NCBI RefSeq assembly: GCF_943846705.1 | Contig: NZ_OX044366.1 | Span: 2,294,001-2,358,000, forward strand | Direction: 5' to 3' | Source: an uncultured Pseudomonas sp. | GTDB taxonomy: Bacteria; Pseudomonadota; Gammaproteobacteria; Pseudomonadales; Pseudomonadaceae | DNA length: 64,000 bases | Shown: one piece after another, positions 17,622 to 26,891 of the stretch | Numbering within the stretch: the first letter of the stretch is position 1 | Layout of the letters: each line of letters opens with the position of its first letter | Made by a program: the position numbers and the translations under genes | Notes under the pieces: generated by a model | The model's database searches: none | What the model saw: the letters and a program-made list of their open reading frames with translations, nothing else | Told to the model about the DNA's origin: nothing

Positions 17622-18859
17622 TTGCTCAGGTGGAGCGCTTGCTGAAGCAGCTGATCGGCCTGGAGGCAGAGTCGGTTGGGCGGTTGGTGATCGAACGGGC
17701 AATTCGCCAGCGTATGCAGGCTCAGAGCGTTTCAGTGGATGCCGATTACTGGTTGCACTTAGAGCGCTCAAAGACCGAGCAACAGGCGCTGGTCGAGGCG
17801 GTTGTGGTGCCGGAGACCTGGTTTTTCCGCTACCCGGAATCGTTTGTCGCATTGGTCGACTTGGCGCTTAAACGCAAGGCCGCGCTGGCTGGCAGCCGTC
17901 CGCTGCGCGTGCTCAGCCTGCCGTGCTCCAGTGGTGAGGAGCCGTATTCGATTGTCATGGCCCTGCTGGATGCCGGCTTCGCCCCGGCGGCGTTTCAGGT
18001 CGAGGCGCTGGACGTCAGCGCCAAGGTAGTCGAGTTGGCGCGCCTGGGGCACTACGGGCGCAATTCCTTTCGCGGTCAGGGTTTAGCTTTTCGCGAGCGT
18101 TACTTCGACGCCACTGACAACGGCTTTCAGTTGCAGTCGCGGGTGCGCGAGCGGGTCAAGCTGCGCTGTGGCAACTTGATGGATAGCCACGTGCTGGGCG
18201 GCGAAGCCCCCTTCGATTTTATTTTCTGCCGCAACCTGCTGATTTACTTTGATCGGCCCACGCAGCATGCAGTGCTTGATGGGCTGCAGCGCTTGCTGCA
18301 CGCCGATGGCACCTTCTTTGTCGGGCCTGCCGAGGCCAGCTTGCTCACCCAGCGCGGTATGCACGCGCTGGGTGCGCCGCTGACCTTTGCCTTCCGCCGT
18401 GAGCTGGCGGCACCTGCCTTGAAAGCGGCGCCGCGCGTGATCGCGCCTGCGCCGATTCGTCCGCCCCGACCTGCGCCTGCACCTCGTGTGCTGCCTGCTC
18501 GCTTCGCCGCACCCGCCGCACCGCTCGACGAAGCGGCCAGTGCGCTGGGCAGGATTGCTCAGCTGGCAGATGCCGGCCGCAGTGCCGAGGCTCTCCAAGG
18601 CTGTGAGCGTTATCTGCTGGCGCACGGTCCCAGCGCCGAGGCGTTTTACTGGATGGGCCTGCTCAATGACATGGCGGGCCTGGACGACGTTGCCCAGGGT
18701 TACTACCGCAAAGCGCTCTACCTTGAACCTGAACATGTTGAGAGCCTGGTGCACTTGGCCGCTCTGCTGGGTGCGCGGGGTGACCATGACGGTGCCAAGC
18801 GTCTGCAGCAGCGGGCCAACCGGGCGAGCCCTTCTGGAGTGAAGCGCGATGAGCGATAA
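17618..18859 (+). CDS. wspC: Wsp methyltransferase WspC (CheR domain plus TPR)
   Basis: WspC methylates glutamates on WspA using S-adenosylmethionine, opposing WspF. Of 413 residues, about 1-265 form a CheR domain with the SAM motif LSLPCSSGEEPYSIVMALLD and FIFCRNLLIYFD. A proline/alanine-rich linker (about 270-300) leads to C-terminal TPR-like repeats (EAFYWMGLLNDMAGLDDVAQ, ALYLEPEHVESLVHLA). It starts at a GTG inside wspB and overlaps wspD by 11 bp. Confidence 0.95.
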   Translation: MIAQVERLLKQLIGLEAESVGRLVIERAIRQRMQAQSVSVDADYWLHLERSKTEQQALVEAVVVPETWFFRYPESFVALVDLALKRKAALAGSRPLRVLSLPCSSGEEPYSIVMALLDAGFAPAAFQVEALDVSAKVVELARLGHYGRNSFRGQGLAFRERYFDATDNGFQLQSRVRERVKLRCGNLMDSHVLGGEAPFDFIFCRNLLIYFDRPTQHAVLDGLQRLLHADGTFFVGPAEASLLTQRGMHALGAPLTFAFRRELAAPALKAAPRVIAPAPIRPPRPAPAPRVLPARFAAPAAPLDEAASALGRIAQLADAGRSAEALQGCERYLLAHGPSAEAFYWMGLLNDMAGLDDVAQGYYRKALYLEPEHVESLVHLAALLGARGDHDGAKRLQQRANRASPSGVKRDER

Positions 18860-19517
18860 CGTGATACTGACGGAGAGCGCCGCAGGTATCGATGATTGCT
18901 GGAACCGTATTGGCGTTCGGGGCGATAAGAGCTGTGAGCGCTTGCCCGAACACGTGCACTGCCGCAATTGTGAGGTGCACGCCGCTGCCGCTCTCCGCCT
19001 GCTTGAGCGTTATGCGGCAGAGCAAGACGATGTTGAGCAAGTCGTAGACGAGCCGCTTGTCGAGCGTTGTTCGCTGCTGCTGTTCCGGGTTGCCGATGAA
19101 TGGCTGGCCCTGGCAACGCGCGGCCTGGTCGAGGTGGTGGCGCAGATGCCGATTCACGCCTTACCCCACCAGCGCTCACGCAGCCTGTTGGGCGTGAGCA
19201 ATGTGCGTGGCACGCTGGTGGCCTGCCTATCACTTGGCGAACTCCTGGGTATTCCGCCAGGCGCGGCACCGGCTTCGGCTCAGCGGGTGATTGCGCGCAT
19301 GCTGATCTTGGCCGGACAAGGCGGGCCGGTGGTAGTGCCGGTCGATGAAGTGGAGGGCATTCATGCGATTGCGTTGCACAGTGTGCGACCTGCTGTGCGT
19401 GACGGCAGCCTGGCGGTCAGTCAGTTTGCCAGCGGTGTATTCCAGTGGCAGGGGCGCAGCATTACCCTGCTTGATGATGAGCTGTTGCAGCAGGCCATGA
19501 GCAGGAGTTTCGCATGA
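18849..19517 (+). CDS. wspD: Wsp coupling protein WspD (CheW domain)
   Basis: WspD is a 222-residue CheW-type adaptor. An N-terminal extension of about 65 residues contains a cysteine cluster (CERLPEHVHCRNCEVH) typical of WspD. The CheW domain follows (CSLLLFRVADEWLALATRGL, VSNVRGTLVACLSLGELLGI). The gene starts 11 bp inside wspC and ends in an ATGA overlap with wspE. Confidence 0.94.
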   Translation: MSDNVILTESAAGIDDCWNRIGVRGDKSCERLPEHVHCRNCEVHAAAALRLLERYAAEQDDVEQVVDEPLVERCSLLLFRVADEWLALATRGLVEVVAQMPIHALPHQRSRSLLGVSNVRGTLVACLSLGELLGIPPGAAPASAQRVIARMLILAGQGGPVVVPVDEVEGIHAIALHSVRPAVRDGSLAVSQFASGVFQWQGRSITLLDDELLQQAMSRSFA

Positions 19518-21766
19518 CGCCCGATCAGATGAGGGATGTCTCGTTGCTGGAACTCTACCGCATGGAGGCGGATGCCCAGGCCCAGGTGCTGGATGCCGGC
19601 TTATTGGTGCTGGAGCGTGAGCCCAACCATGCGGGGCAGCTGGAAGCCTGTATGCGTGCGGCGCATTCGCTCAAAGGCGCGGCGCGTATCGTCGGTTTGG
19701 ATGACGGCGTGAAGGTCGCCCACGCCATGGAGGACCTGCTGGTGGCCGCGCAGGAAGGCCTGCTGCGCTTGCTGCCTGAGCACATCGACGGGTTGCTGCA
19801 GGGCACCGATCTATTACGCCGGGTTGGCGCGCAGGCTATTGCCGATGCCCCGCCGGCCGAGCGGATTGAGCAACTGGTGGCCTTGCTGGAGCAGCAACTG
19901 GCAATTGCGGTGCCTGCGCTGGGGCGTGCGACTGCCGCAGCGCCGGTAGTGCAGGAGCCAGCCGCCACCGCGCCGGTTGCTGCGCCAGAGCCTGCAGAAG
20001 AGCTGCTTGAAGATGGCCGTGGGCGCGTACTTAGAGTTTCGGCTGAGCGACTTGATCACTTATTGGACATGTCAGGGAAAGCGCTGGTCGAGTTTCAGCG
20101 GATCCAACCGCTGACCGACTCGTTGCAACGGCTCAAGCGCCAGCAGTCAGCGCTACGGCGGACCTTGGATAGCGTGCGCGATTTAACCCTAAGCAGCGAC
20201 CTAGAGCCTCAGGCGCAAGCATTGCTGGAGGAAACCAGGGCGCAATTGGCCGAGTGCCAGCAGTTGCTGCAGGTGCATTCCGATGCCTTTGAAGAGTTTG
20301 CTTGGGAGGGTGGCCTGCGTAGCCGCTCTCTCTACGATGCCGCACTGGCTTCGCGTATGCGCCCGCTGGCCGATGGTCTGGTCGGGCGCGCGCGGATGGT
20401 GCGTGATCTGGGCCGCTCTCTCGGAAAACAGGTGCGACTGGATATTGAAGGGGAGGCTACGCAAGTTGACCGCGATGTACTTGAGCGCCTGGACGCGCCG
20501 TTGACTCACCTGCTGCGTAATGCGGTTGACCACGGCATCGAACCGACCGAGTTGCGTCTTCGCAAGGGTAAGCCCGAGGAAGGGCGACTGCTGCTGCGCG
20601 CGCGTCACCGTGCCGGCATGCTGGTGCTGGAACTCAGCGATGACGGTGCCGGGATCGACGTCGAGCGCCTGCGCGAGGTGGTGGTTGCGCGCCAGTTTGC
20701 CAGCGCGGAGACGGCCACCCGGCTGAGCGAAGACGAGCTGTTGGCCTTTCTGTTCTTGCCGGGCTTTAGCCTGCGTGAGCAGGTCACCGAGGTGTCCGGG
20801 CGAGGGGTGGGGCTCGATGCGGTGCAACACGAGTTGCGCCAGTTACGCGGCAGCGTGCGCCTAGAGCATCGTCGCGGAGAGGGCAGTACCTTCATCCTGC
20901 AAGTGCCGCTGACGCTTTCAGTGGTGCGTAGCCTGGTGGTGGAAGTTGCCGGTGAAGCCTACGCCTTCCCCTTGGCGCATATCGAACACATGTTGCGGGT
21001 GAGCGCAGAGGATGTGGTGCAGCTAGAAGGCCGTCAGCACTTCTGGCACGGCGATCGGCATGTCAGCCTGATTTCTGCTAGCCAGTTATTGCAACGTCCC
21101 GAGGGGCGTACTGAAGACGCCGGCATTCCACTGGTGTTGATCCGCGAGCGCGAACACCTTTACGGCATTGCCGTGGAGCGCTTTATTGGCGAGCGCACCT
21201 TGGTGGTCATGCCACTTGATGCCCGGCTAGGAAAAATTCGCGATGTGGCAGCCGGCGCCTTGCTGGATGACGGCTCGCCGGTGCTGATTCTGGATGTTGA
21301 AGACTTATTCAGCTCAATTGCCAAACTCTTGGGCAGCGGCCATCTGGAGCGGGTTGATCGACGCAGCCAGGGCGTTCAGCAGGCCGCCCGTAAGCGCGTG
21401 TTGGTGGTCGATGACTCCCTGACGGTGCGTGAGCTTGAGCGCAAGCTGTTGCTCAGTCGTGGCTACGAGGTCGCGGTCGCCGTGGACGGTATGGATGGCT
21501 GGAATGCGCTGCGTGACGAACACTTCGACTTGCTGATTACTGATATCGACATGCCGCGCATGGACGGTATCGAGTTGGTGACGTTACTGCGCCGTGATAG
21601 CCGTCTGCGCACGTTGCCGGTGATGGTGGTGTCTTATAAGGATCGCGAGGAAGACCGTCGCCGTGGGCTGGATGCCGGCGCGGATTACTACCTGGCCAAG
21701 GCCAGCTTTCATGATGAAGCGCTGCTTGATGCGGTGCAGATATTAATAGGCGAGGCACAGGGATGA
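19514..21766 (+). CDS. wspE: Wsp hybrid histidine kinase WspE (CheA-REC)
   Basis: WspE autophosphorylates and passes phosphate to WspR (activation) and WspF (adaptation). The 750-residue protein has an Hpt domain with H51 (AAHSLKGAARI), a dimerisation segment, a CheA-type ATPase domain (LLRNAVDHGIEP, DDGAGID, SGRGVGLDAV), a CheW-like domain (about 455-590) and a C-terminal receiver with predicted phospho-acceptor D677 (ITDIDMPRMDG). It overlaps both neighbours by 4 bp. Confidence 0.96.
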   Translation: MTPDQMRDVSLLELYRMEADAQAQVLDAGLLVLEREPNHAGQLEACMRAAHSLKGAARIVGLDDGVKVAHAMEDLLVAAQEGLLRLLPEHIDGLLQGTDLLRRVGAQAIADAPPAERIEQLVALLEQQLAIAVPALGRATAAAPVVQEPAATAPVAAPEPAEELLEDGRGRVLRVSAERLDHLLDMSGKALVEFQRIQPLTDSLQRLKRQQSALRRTLDSVRDLTLSSDLEPQAQALLEETRAQLAECQQLLQVHSDAFEEFAWEGGLRSRSLYDAALASRMRPLADGLVGRARMVRDLGRSLGKQVRLDIEGEATQVDRDVLERLDAPLTHLLRNAVDHGIEPTELRLRKGKPEEGRLLLRARHRAGMLVLELSDDGAGIDVERLREVVVARQFASAETATRLSEDELLAFLFLPGFSLREQVTEVSGRGVGLDAVQHELRQLRGSVRLEHRRGEGSTFILQVPLTLSVVRSLVVEVAGEAYAFPLAHIEHMLRVSAEDVVQLEGRQHFWHGDRHVSLISASQLLQRPEGRTEDAGIPLVLIREREHLYGIAVERFIGERTLVVMPLDARLGKIRDVAAGALLDDGSPVLILDVEDLFSSIAKLLGSGHLERVDRRSQGVQQAARKRVLVVDDSLTVRELERKLLLSRGYEVAVAVDGMDGWNALRDEHFDLLITDIDMPRMDGIELVTLLRRDSRLRTLPVMVVSYKDREEDRRRGLDAGADYYLAKASFHDEALLDAVQILIGEAQG

Positions 21767-22767
21767 GAATCGGAATAGTCAACGATATGCCGCTGGCAGT
21801 GGAGGCGTTGCGTCGCACGTTGGCGCGCGCCCCCGAGCATCAGGTGGTCTGGGTGGCGGGCAGTGGCGTGGAGGCTGTGCAGCGCTGTGCTGAAGACACC
21901 CCGGACCTGCTGTTGATGGACTTGCTGATGCCTGAAATGGATGGCGTGGAAGCCACCCGCCAGATTATGGCCCAGACCCCTTGCGCCATCTTGATCGTCA
22001 CCTCGGATGTCGAACGGCATGTTAGCCGTGTGTTCGAGGCCATGGGGCATGGCGCGCTGGATGTCGTCGCGACGCCGGCGCTGGGCGAAGCGCAGTTGCC
22101 GGATGCCGCCACACTGTTGCGCAAGATTCATAATTTGGACCTGCTGCTGGGGCAAAAAAATGTCCGCAAAGCCCCCGAGCCGATCCCGCGTGAGAGTAGC
22201 AGTTGCCGCCAGCGGCTGGTGGTTATTGGTGCATCGGCGGGTGGCCCGGCGTCCTTAGTCGAGCTGCTCAAGCAATTGCCGCCTGGGTTCCCCGCCGCCA
22301 TTGTGCTGGTGCAGCACGTGGACGAAACCTTCGCTGCCGGCATGGCGCAATGGTTGGCCAGCGAGTCACCGCTGCCGGTACGTTTGGCCCGCATCGGCGA
22401 TGTGCCGCAACCCGGCAGCGTGTTGCTGGCTGGCACTAATGATCACCTGATCATGCAGCGTAATGGCCAGCTGACCTACAGCGCCGAGCCCAGCACGCAT
22501 ATTTATCGGCCGTCGATCGATGTTTTTTTTGACAGCGTGGTGGCTAACTGGAAGGGCGACTCGATAGGCGTATTGCTCACGGGCATGGGCCGCGATGGTG
22601 CTCAGGGGTTACTGAACATGCGCCAGGGTGGCTTTCTGACCATTGCTCAGGATCAGGCCAGTTGTGCGGTGTATGGCATGCCCAAAGCGGCTGCGCAGCT
22701 TGACGCTGCAGTGGAAATATTACCGTTGGCCGAGATTGGCCGGCGTCTCGTGACGCTGTTTGATTAA
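21763..22767 (+). CDS. wspF: Wsp methylesterase WspF (CheB)
   Basis: WspF demethylates WspA and so damps the pathway; loss-of-function mutations in this gene give wrinkly, high-c-di-GMP variants in P. fluorescens and P. aeruginosa. The 334-residue protein has a receiver domain with D53 (LLMDLLMPEMDG) and a CheB domain with the triad S158 (GASAGGP), H185 (VQHVDETF) and D278 (MGRDGAQ). An A7 run at 22154-22160 and a T8 run at 22523-22530 lie in the coding sequence and are potential slippage sites. The reading frame here is intact. Confidence 0.96.
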   Translation: MRIGIVNDMPLAVEALRRTLARAPEHQVVWVAGSGVEAVQRCAEDTPDLLLMDLLMPEMDGVEATRQIMAQTPCAILIVTSDVERHVSRVFEAMGHGALDVVATPALGEAQLPDAATLLRKIHNLDLLLGQKNVRKAPEPIPRESSSCRQRLVVIGASAGGPASLVELLKQLPPGFPAAIVLVQHVDETFAAGMAQWLASESPLPVRLARIGDVPQPGSVLLAGTNDHLIMQRNGQLTYSAEPSTHIYRPSIDVFFDSVVANWKGDSIGVLLTGMGRDGAQGLLNMRQGGFLTIAQDQASCAVYGMPKAAAQLDAAVEILPLAEIGRRLVTLFD

Positions 22768-22844
22768 CAGCTGGAGAGGGTTAAGTGGTGTCGGATGTTG
22801 CAGGATTTATGACAGTTAAGGGCAATACGCCTGGAGTAAGTGGT

Positions 22845-23891
22845 ATGCGTAGTGATCCTCAGTTTTACGGTGCTCAGGAGGGTGCATCGGTATCGGCTCC
22901 GTTGATGGTCTTACTGGTCGATGACCAAGCGATGATTGGTGAGGCTGTGCGCAGGGCCTTGGCGACTGAGGCGAATATTTCTTTTCATTTCTGCTCTGAT
23001 CCTCTGCAGGCCGTCAGCCTGGCAGAACAGATCAAGCCAACGGTTATCCTGCAAGACTTGGTCATGCCAGGCATGGACGGTCTTGAATTGCTGGCCGAGT
23101 ACCGCAGCCGCAGCACCCTGCAAGATGTGCCGATTATCGTGCTGTCGACCAAGGAAGACCCCAAGGTCAAGAGCGCGGCATTCTCCCGCGGGGCCAACGA
23201 CTATTTGGTCAAGCTGCCCGATGTGATTGAGCTGGTGGCGCGCATTCGTTACCACTCACGCTCTTATTTGGCCTTGCAGCAGCGCGATGAAGCTTTTCGT
23301 GCGTTGCGTGAGAGCCAGCAGCAATTGCTCGAGGCCAATCTGGTGTTGCAACGCTTGATGAGGTCTGACGGGCTCACGGGCCTGGCTAACCGTCGGCATT
23401 TCGATGACTGCCTGAACAGTGAGTGGGCGCGCGCGCTGCGTGAGCAAAGCGAGTTGTCGCTGCTGATGATTGATGTCGATTACTTCAAGGCCTTCAATGA
23501 TCGCTTTGGCCATGTCGAGGGTGATGAGGCCTTGCGCCAGGTGGCCACCTGCCTGAGTGACATGTGCAACCGCTCTTCGGACCTGGCGGCGCGGTATGGC
23601 GGTGAGGAATTCGTCATGATTCTGCCGGGCACTTCGCGTGGCGGCGCGCGCTTACTGGCAGAGAAGGTCCGGCTTTGTGTGCAGGCTTTGGCGATTCCCC
23701 ATGAGCAGCCGACCCAGGACTCCACCGTCAGCATCAGCCTGGGCGTTGCCACGCTCACCCCGCGGAGCGATATGGCCCCTACCGACCTGGTCGAACTGGC
23801 CGACCGTGGCTTGTACCTGGCCAAGCAGAATGGGCGTAACCAAGTGGGCGTTGCCGAGCCGGATAAGGTGCGCCGGCCTGAGGTTGGCTGA
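22845..23891 (+). CDS. wspR: Wsp diguanylate cyclase response regulator WspR
   Basis: WspR is the pathway output: phosphorylation by WspE makes it oligomerise and synthesise c-di-GMP. From ATG 22845 (GGAG 8 bp upstream) the protein has 348 residues and a phospho-acceptor at D71 (ILQDLVMPGMDG), close to the 347 residues and D70 of the P. aeruginosa protein. GTG codons at 22785/22788 with their own GGAGAGGG site are an alternative, giving up to 20 extra residues. The GGDEF domain has an intact active site (RYGGEEF, GG from residue 252) and an intact RxxD inhibitory site (RSSD). Confidence 0.94.
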   Translation: MRSDPQFYGAQEGASVSAPLMVLLVDDQAMIGEAVRRALATEANISFHFCSDPLQAVSLAEQIKPTVILQDLVMPGMDGLELLAEYRSRSTLQDVPIIVLSTKEDPKVKSAAFSRGANDYLVKLPDVIELVARIRYHSRSYLALQQRDEAFRALRESQQQLLEANLVLQRLMRSDGLTGLANRRHFDDCLNSEWARALREQSELSLLMIDVDYFKAFNDRFGHVEGDEALRQVATCLSDMCNRSSDLAARYGGEEFVMILPGTSRGGARLLAEKVRLCVQALAIPHEQPTQDSTVSISLGVATLTPRSDMAPTDLVELADRGLYLAKQNGRNQVGVAEPDKVRRPEVG

Positions 23892-24077
23892 GGCTATCCG
23901 GCTGGACGGCATTCGTCGTGGGCTGCCAGCAGCGCGTTGACTGGGGTATACTCGCCGGCTTTTCTAAAACTTCGGGGCCACGGTCAGGTTGCCGTGTCCG
24001 CTCAGTAGCCATCAGGCGTGCTGGCCGGACCGCACAAGGCCGCTGTACACCTCAATCGCCTGCGAGTGCTGAACGCC
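23892..24077. other. Intergenic region upstream of prfB
   Basis: These 186 bp hold no gene. A TATACT at 23947-23952 could be a -10 box for prfB, but its -35 partner is not clear. I see no terminator for the wsp operon. Confidence 0.35.
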
Positions 24078-25173
24078 ATGGAAATCAACCCGATCCTCAA
24101 CAGCATCAAGGACCTGTCCGAGCGCACCCAAACCATTCGGGGGTATCTTTGACTACGATCACAAACATGATCGTCTGGTCGAAGTAAACCGCGAGCTCGA
24201 AGACCCTAACGTCTGGAATAACCCCGAATACGCGCAGAACCTGGGCCGCGAGCGTGCCGCACTGGCATTGATCGTCGACACCCTGGATGACCTGCACGGT
24301 AGCCTGGGCGACTCGCGTGACCTGCTGGAAATGGCCGCCGAAGAAGACGACCAAGCCGCTGCCGATGATGTGGCTGCCGAAGTCGAGCGCTTGCGCGACA
24401 TCCTCGAAAAACTCGAATTCCGCCGTATGTTCCGTGGCGAGATGGACCCCAACAACGCCTACCTGGATATCCAGGCCGGCTCCGGCGGTACCGAGGCTCA
24501 GGACTGGGCCAACATCCTGCTGCGCATGTACCTGCGCTGGGCCGACAAGCGCGGCTTCGATGCGACCATCATGGAACTGTCCGCTGGCGAAGTCGCCGGG
24601 ATCAAGGGCGCAACCCTGCACATCAAGGGCGAGTACGCCTATGGCTGGCTGCGCACCGAGATTGGCGTACACCGCCTGGTACGCAAGAGCCCGTTTGACT
24701 CCGGCAACCGTCGCCACACCTCGTTTACCGCGGTGTTCGTCTCGCCGGAAATCGATGACAACATTGAAATCGACATCAACCCGGCGGATCTGCGCACCGA
24801 CACCTACCGCTCCTCGGGCGCGGGCGGTCAGCACGTAAACACCACCGACTCGGCGGTGCGTATCACCCACGTACCGACCAATACGGTGGTCAGCTGCCAG
24901 AACGAACGCTCCCAGCACGCCAACCGCGATACCGCGATGAAAATGTTGCGGGCCAAGTTGTACGAGCTGGAAATGCAGAAACGCCGCGAAGCCTCCCAGG
25001 CGCTGGAAGACACCAAGTCGGATATCGGCTGGGGGCACCAGATTCGCTCCTATGTACTCGATGCCTCGCGGATCAAGGATCTGCGTACCAACATCGAGCG
25101 CAGTGACTGCGACAAAGTGCTCGACGGCGATATCGACGAATACCTGGTGGCGAGCCTGAAGCAAGGGCTCTAA
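24078..25173 (+). CDS. prfB: Peptide chain release factor 2 with programmed +1 frameshift
   Basis: RF2 releases polypeptides at UAA and UGA. Frame 1 runs from ATG 24078 for 24 codons to an in-frame TGA at 24150-24152. Reading resumes in the +1 frame with GAC at 24151 (T24150 skipped) and continues to 25173. The joined product is 364 residues, the normal RF2 length. The RF2 tripeptide region SPFDSG and the catalytic GGQ (SSGAGGQHVNTTDSA) are in the second part. lysS follows about 100 bp downstream, the standard prfB-lysS pairing. Confidence 0.97.
24138..24152 (+). promoter_or_regulatory. Programmed +1 frameshift site of prfB
   Basis: The sequence CGGGGGTATCTTTGAC matches the canonical RF2 recoding signal: a Shine-Dalgarno-like GGGGG three bases before the slippery CTT, followed by the slow UGA stop and C. 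When RF2 is scarce, ribosomes slip +1 and make more RF2. Confidence 0.96.
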
Positions 25174-25275
25174 CCGCCGCGTGATGGTTTTAGGCCAGTT
25201 GGGGTGTGCCACGCGCTGCCCAACCACCCGCCGGGCCTGTGCCCAACCAACGATTTACAGGACAGACGAACGACC

Positions 25276-26778
25276 ATGAGCGACCAACAACTCGACCAAC
25301 ACGAACTGCAACAGGAAGAAAACAAGCTGATTGCCCAGCGCAAAGAAAAGCTTGCTGCCATCCGTGCGCAGGGCAACGCTTTCCCTAACGACTTTCGCCG
25401 TGACTGCTACTGTGCCGACCTGCAGAAACAGTACGCCGAGAGGACTAAGGAAGAGCTGGCCGAGGCCGCGATTCCGGTCAAAGTGGCCGGGCGCATCATG
25501 CTCAACCGTGGCTCGTTCATGGTGCTGCAAGATATGACCGGGCGTATTCAGGTCTACGTCAACCGCAAGACCCTGTCCGAAGAAACCCTGGCCGCAGTGA
25601 AAACCTGGGACATGGGCGACATCATTTCCGCCGTGGGCACCCTGGCCCGTTCCGGCAAGGGCGACCTCTACGTCGAAATGACCGAAGTGCGCCTGCTGAC
25701 CAAGTCACTGCGCCCGCTGCCAGATAAGCACCACGGCCTGACCGACACCGAGCAGCGCTACCGACAGCGTTACGTTGACCTGATCGTCAACGAAGACGTG
25801 CGTCAGACCTTCCGCGTGCGCTCGCAGGTGATCGCGCACATCCGTAGCTTCCTGATGCAGCGCGACTTCCTTGAAGTGGAAACGCCGATGCTGCAGACCA
25901 TCCCCGGCGGTGCCGCGGCCAAGCCGTTTGAAACACACCACAATGCGCTGGACATGGAAATGTTCCTGCGTATCGCCCCGGAGCTGTACCTCAAGCGTCT
26001 GGTGGTTGGCGGCTTCGAGAAGGTCTTCGAGATCAACCGCAACTTCCGTAACGAAGGCGTTTCGACTCGGCACAACCCCGAGTTCACCATGCTCGAGTTC
26101 TACCAGGCCTACGCCGACTACGAAGACAACATGGACCTGACCGAGGAGCTGTTCCGCGAGCTGGCGCAGCTGGTGCTGGGTTCGACTGACGTGCCGTACG
26201 GCGACAAGGTGTTCCACTTCGGCGAGCCGTTTGTGCGCCTGTCGGTGTTCGACTCGATCCTCAAGTACAACCCGCAAATCACTGCTGCCGATCTGCAGGA
26301 CATCGACAAGGCCCGCGCTATCGCCAAGCAAGCCGGGGCCAAGGTGCTCGGCTTCGAAGGTCTGGGCAAGCTGCAGGTGATGATTTTCGAAGAGCTGGTC
26401 GAGCACAAGTTGGAGCAGCCGCACTTCATTACTCAGTACCCGTTCGAGGTCTCGCCGCTGGCACGTCGCAACGACGAAAACCCCAACGTCACCGACCGCT
26501 TCGAGCTGTTTATCGGTGGCCGCGAGATCGCCAACGCCTACTCCGAGTTGAACGATGCCGAAGATCAGGCCGAGCGCTTTATGGCGCAGGTGGCCGATAA
26601 AGACGCCGGTGACGATGAAGCCATGCATTACGACGCCGACTTCGTGCGCGCGCTGGAGTACGGCATGCCGCCGACCGCAGGGGAAGGCATCGGTATTGAC
26701 CGCCTGGTGATGTTGTTGACCAACTCACCGTCGATTCGTGACGTGATCCTGTTCCCGCATATGCGCCCGCAAGCCTGA
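25276..26778 (+). CDS. lysS: Lysyl-tRNA synthetase, class II
   Basis: This 500-residue class IIb synthetase charges tRNA-Lys. An N-terminal helix and OB-fold anticodon-binding domain (about 60-170) precede the catalytic core with motif 2 (FEINRNFRNEGVSTRHNPEF) and motif 3 (GEGIGIDRLVML). The ATG at 25276 gives the conserved MSDQQLDQHELQQEENKL start; a farther upstream start would add an unrelated segment. It follows prfB and ends at a strong hairpin terminator. Confidence 0.97.
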   Translation: MSDQQLDQHELQQEENKLIAQRKEKLAAIRAQGNAFPNDFRRDCYCADLQKQYAERTKEELAEAAIPVKVAGRIMLNRGSFMVLQDMTGRIQVYVNRKTLSEETLAAVKTWDMGDIISAVGTLARSGKGDLYVEMTEVRLLTKSLRPLPDKHHGLTDTEQRYRQRYVDLIVNEDVRQTFRVRSQVIAHIRSFLMQRDFLEVETPMLQTIPGGAAAKPFETHHNALDMEMFLRIAPELYLKRLVVGGFEKVFEINRNFRNEGVSTRHNPEFTMLEFYQAYADYEDNMDLTEELFRELAQLVLGSTDVPYGDKVFHFGEPFVRLSVFDSILKYNPQITAADLQDIDKARAIAKQAGAKVLGFEGLGKLQVMIFEELVEHKLEQPHFITQYPFEVSPLARRNDENPNVTDRFELFIGGREIANAYSELNDAEDQAERFMAQVADKDAGDDEAMHYDADFVRALEYGMPPTAGEGIGIDRLVMLLTNSPSIRDVILFPHMRPQA

Positions 26779-26783
26779 TGCTT

Positions 26784-26809
26784 AAAAAGCCGCCTACGGG
26801 CGGCTTTTT
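26784..26809 (+). terminator. Rho-independent terminator after lysS
   Basis: AAAAAGCCGCC pairs with GGCGGCTTTTT around a short TACG loop and ends in T5. Confidence 0.9.
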
Positions 26810-26891
26810 ATTGCCTGCAATGGGATGTTTTTTGCGATTTACTGACTAAGTCATAGGTCACTGTGAATAACCGCCAGAGGATTGCCCTGCT

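Noticed and set aside
20201..20830. Minus-strand frame of 209 codons inside wspE
   Set aside because: Antisense to the WspE ATPase domain with no supporting features.
24106..25227. Minus-strand frame of 373 codons opposite prfB
   Set aside because: Antisense shadow of release factor 2; composition is not protein-like.
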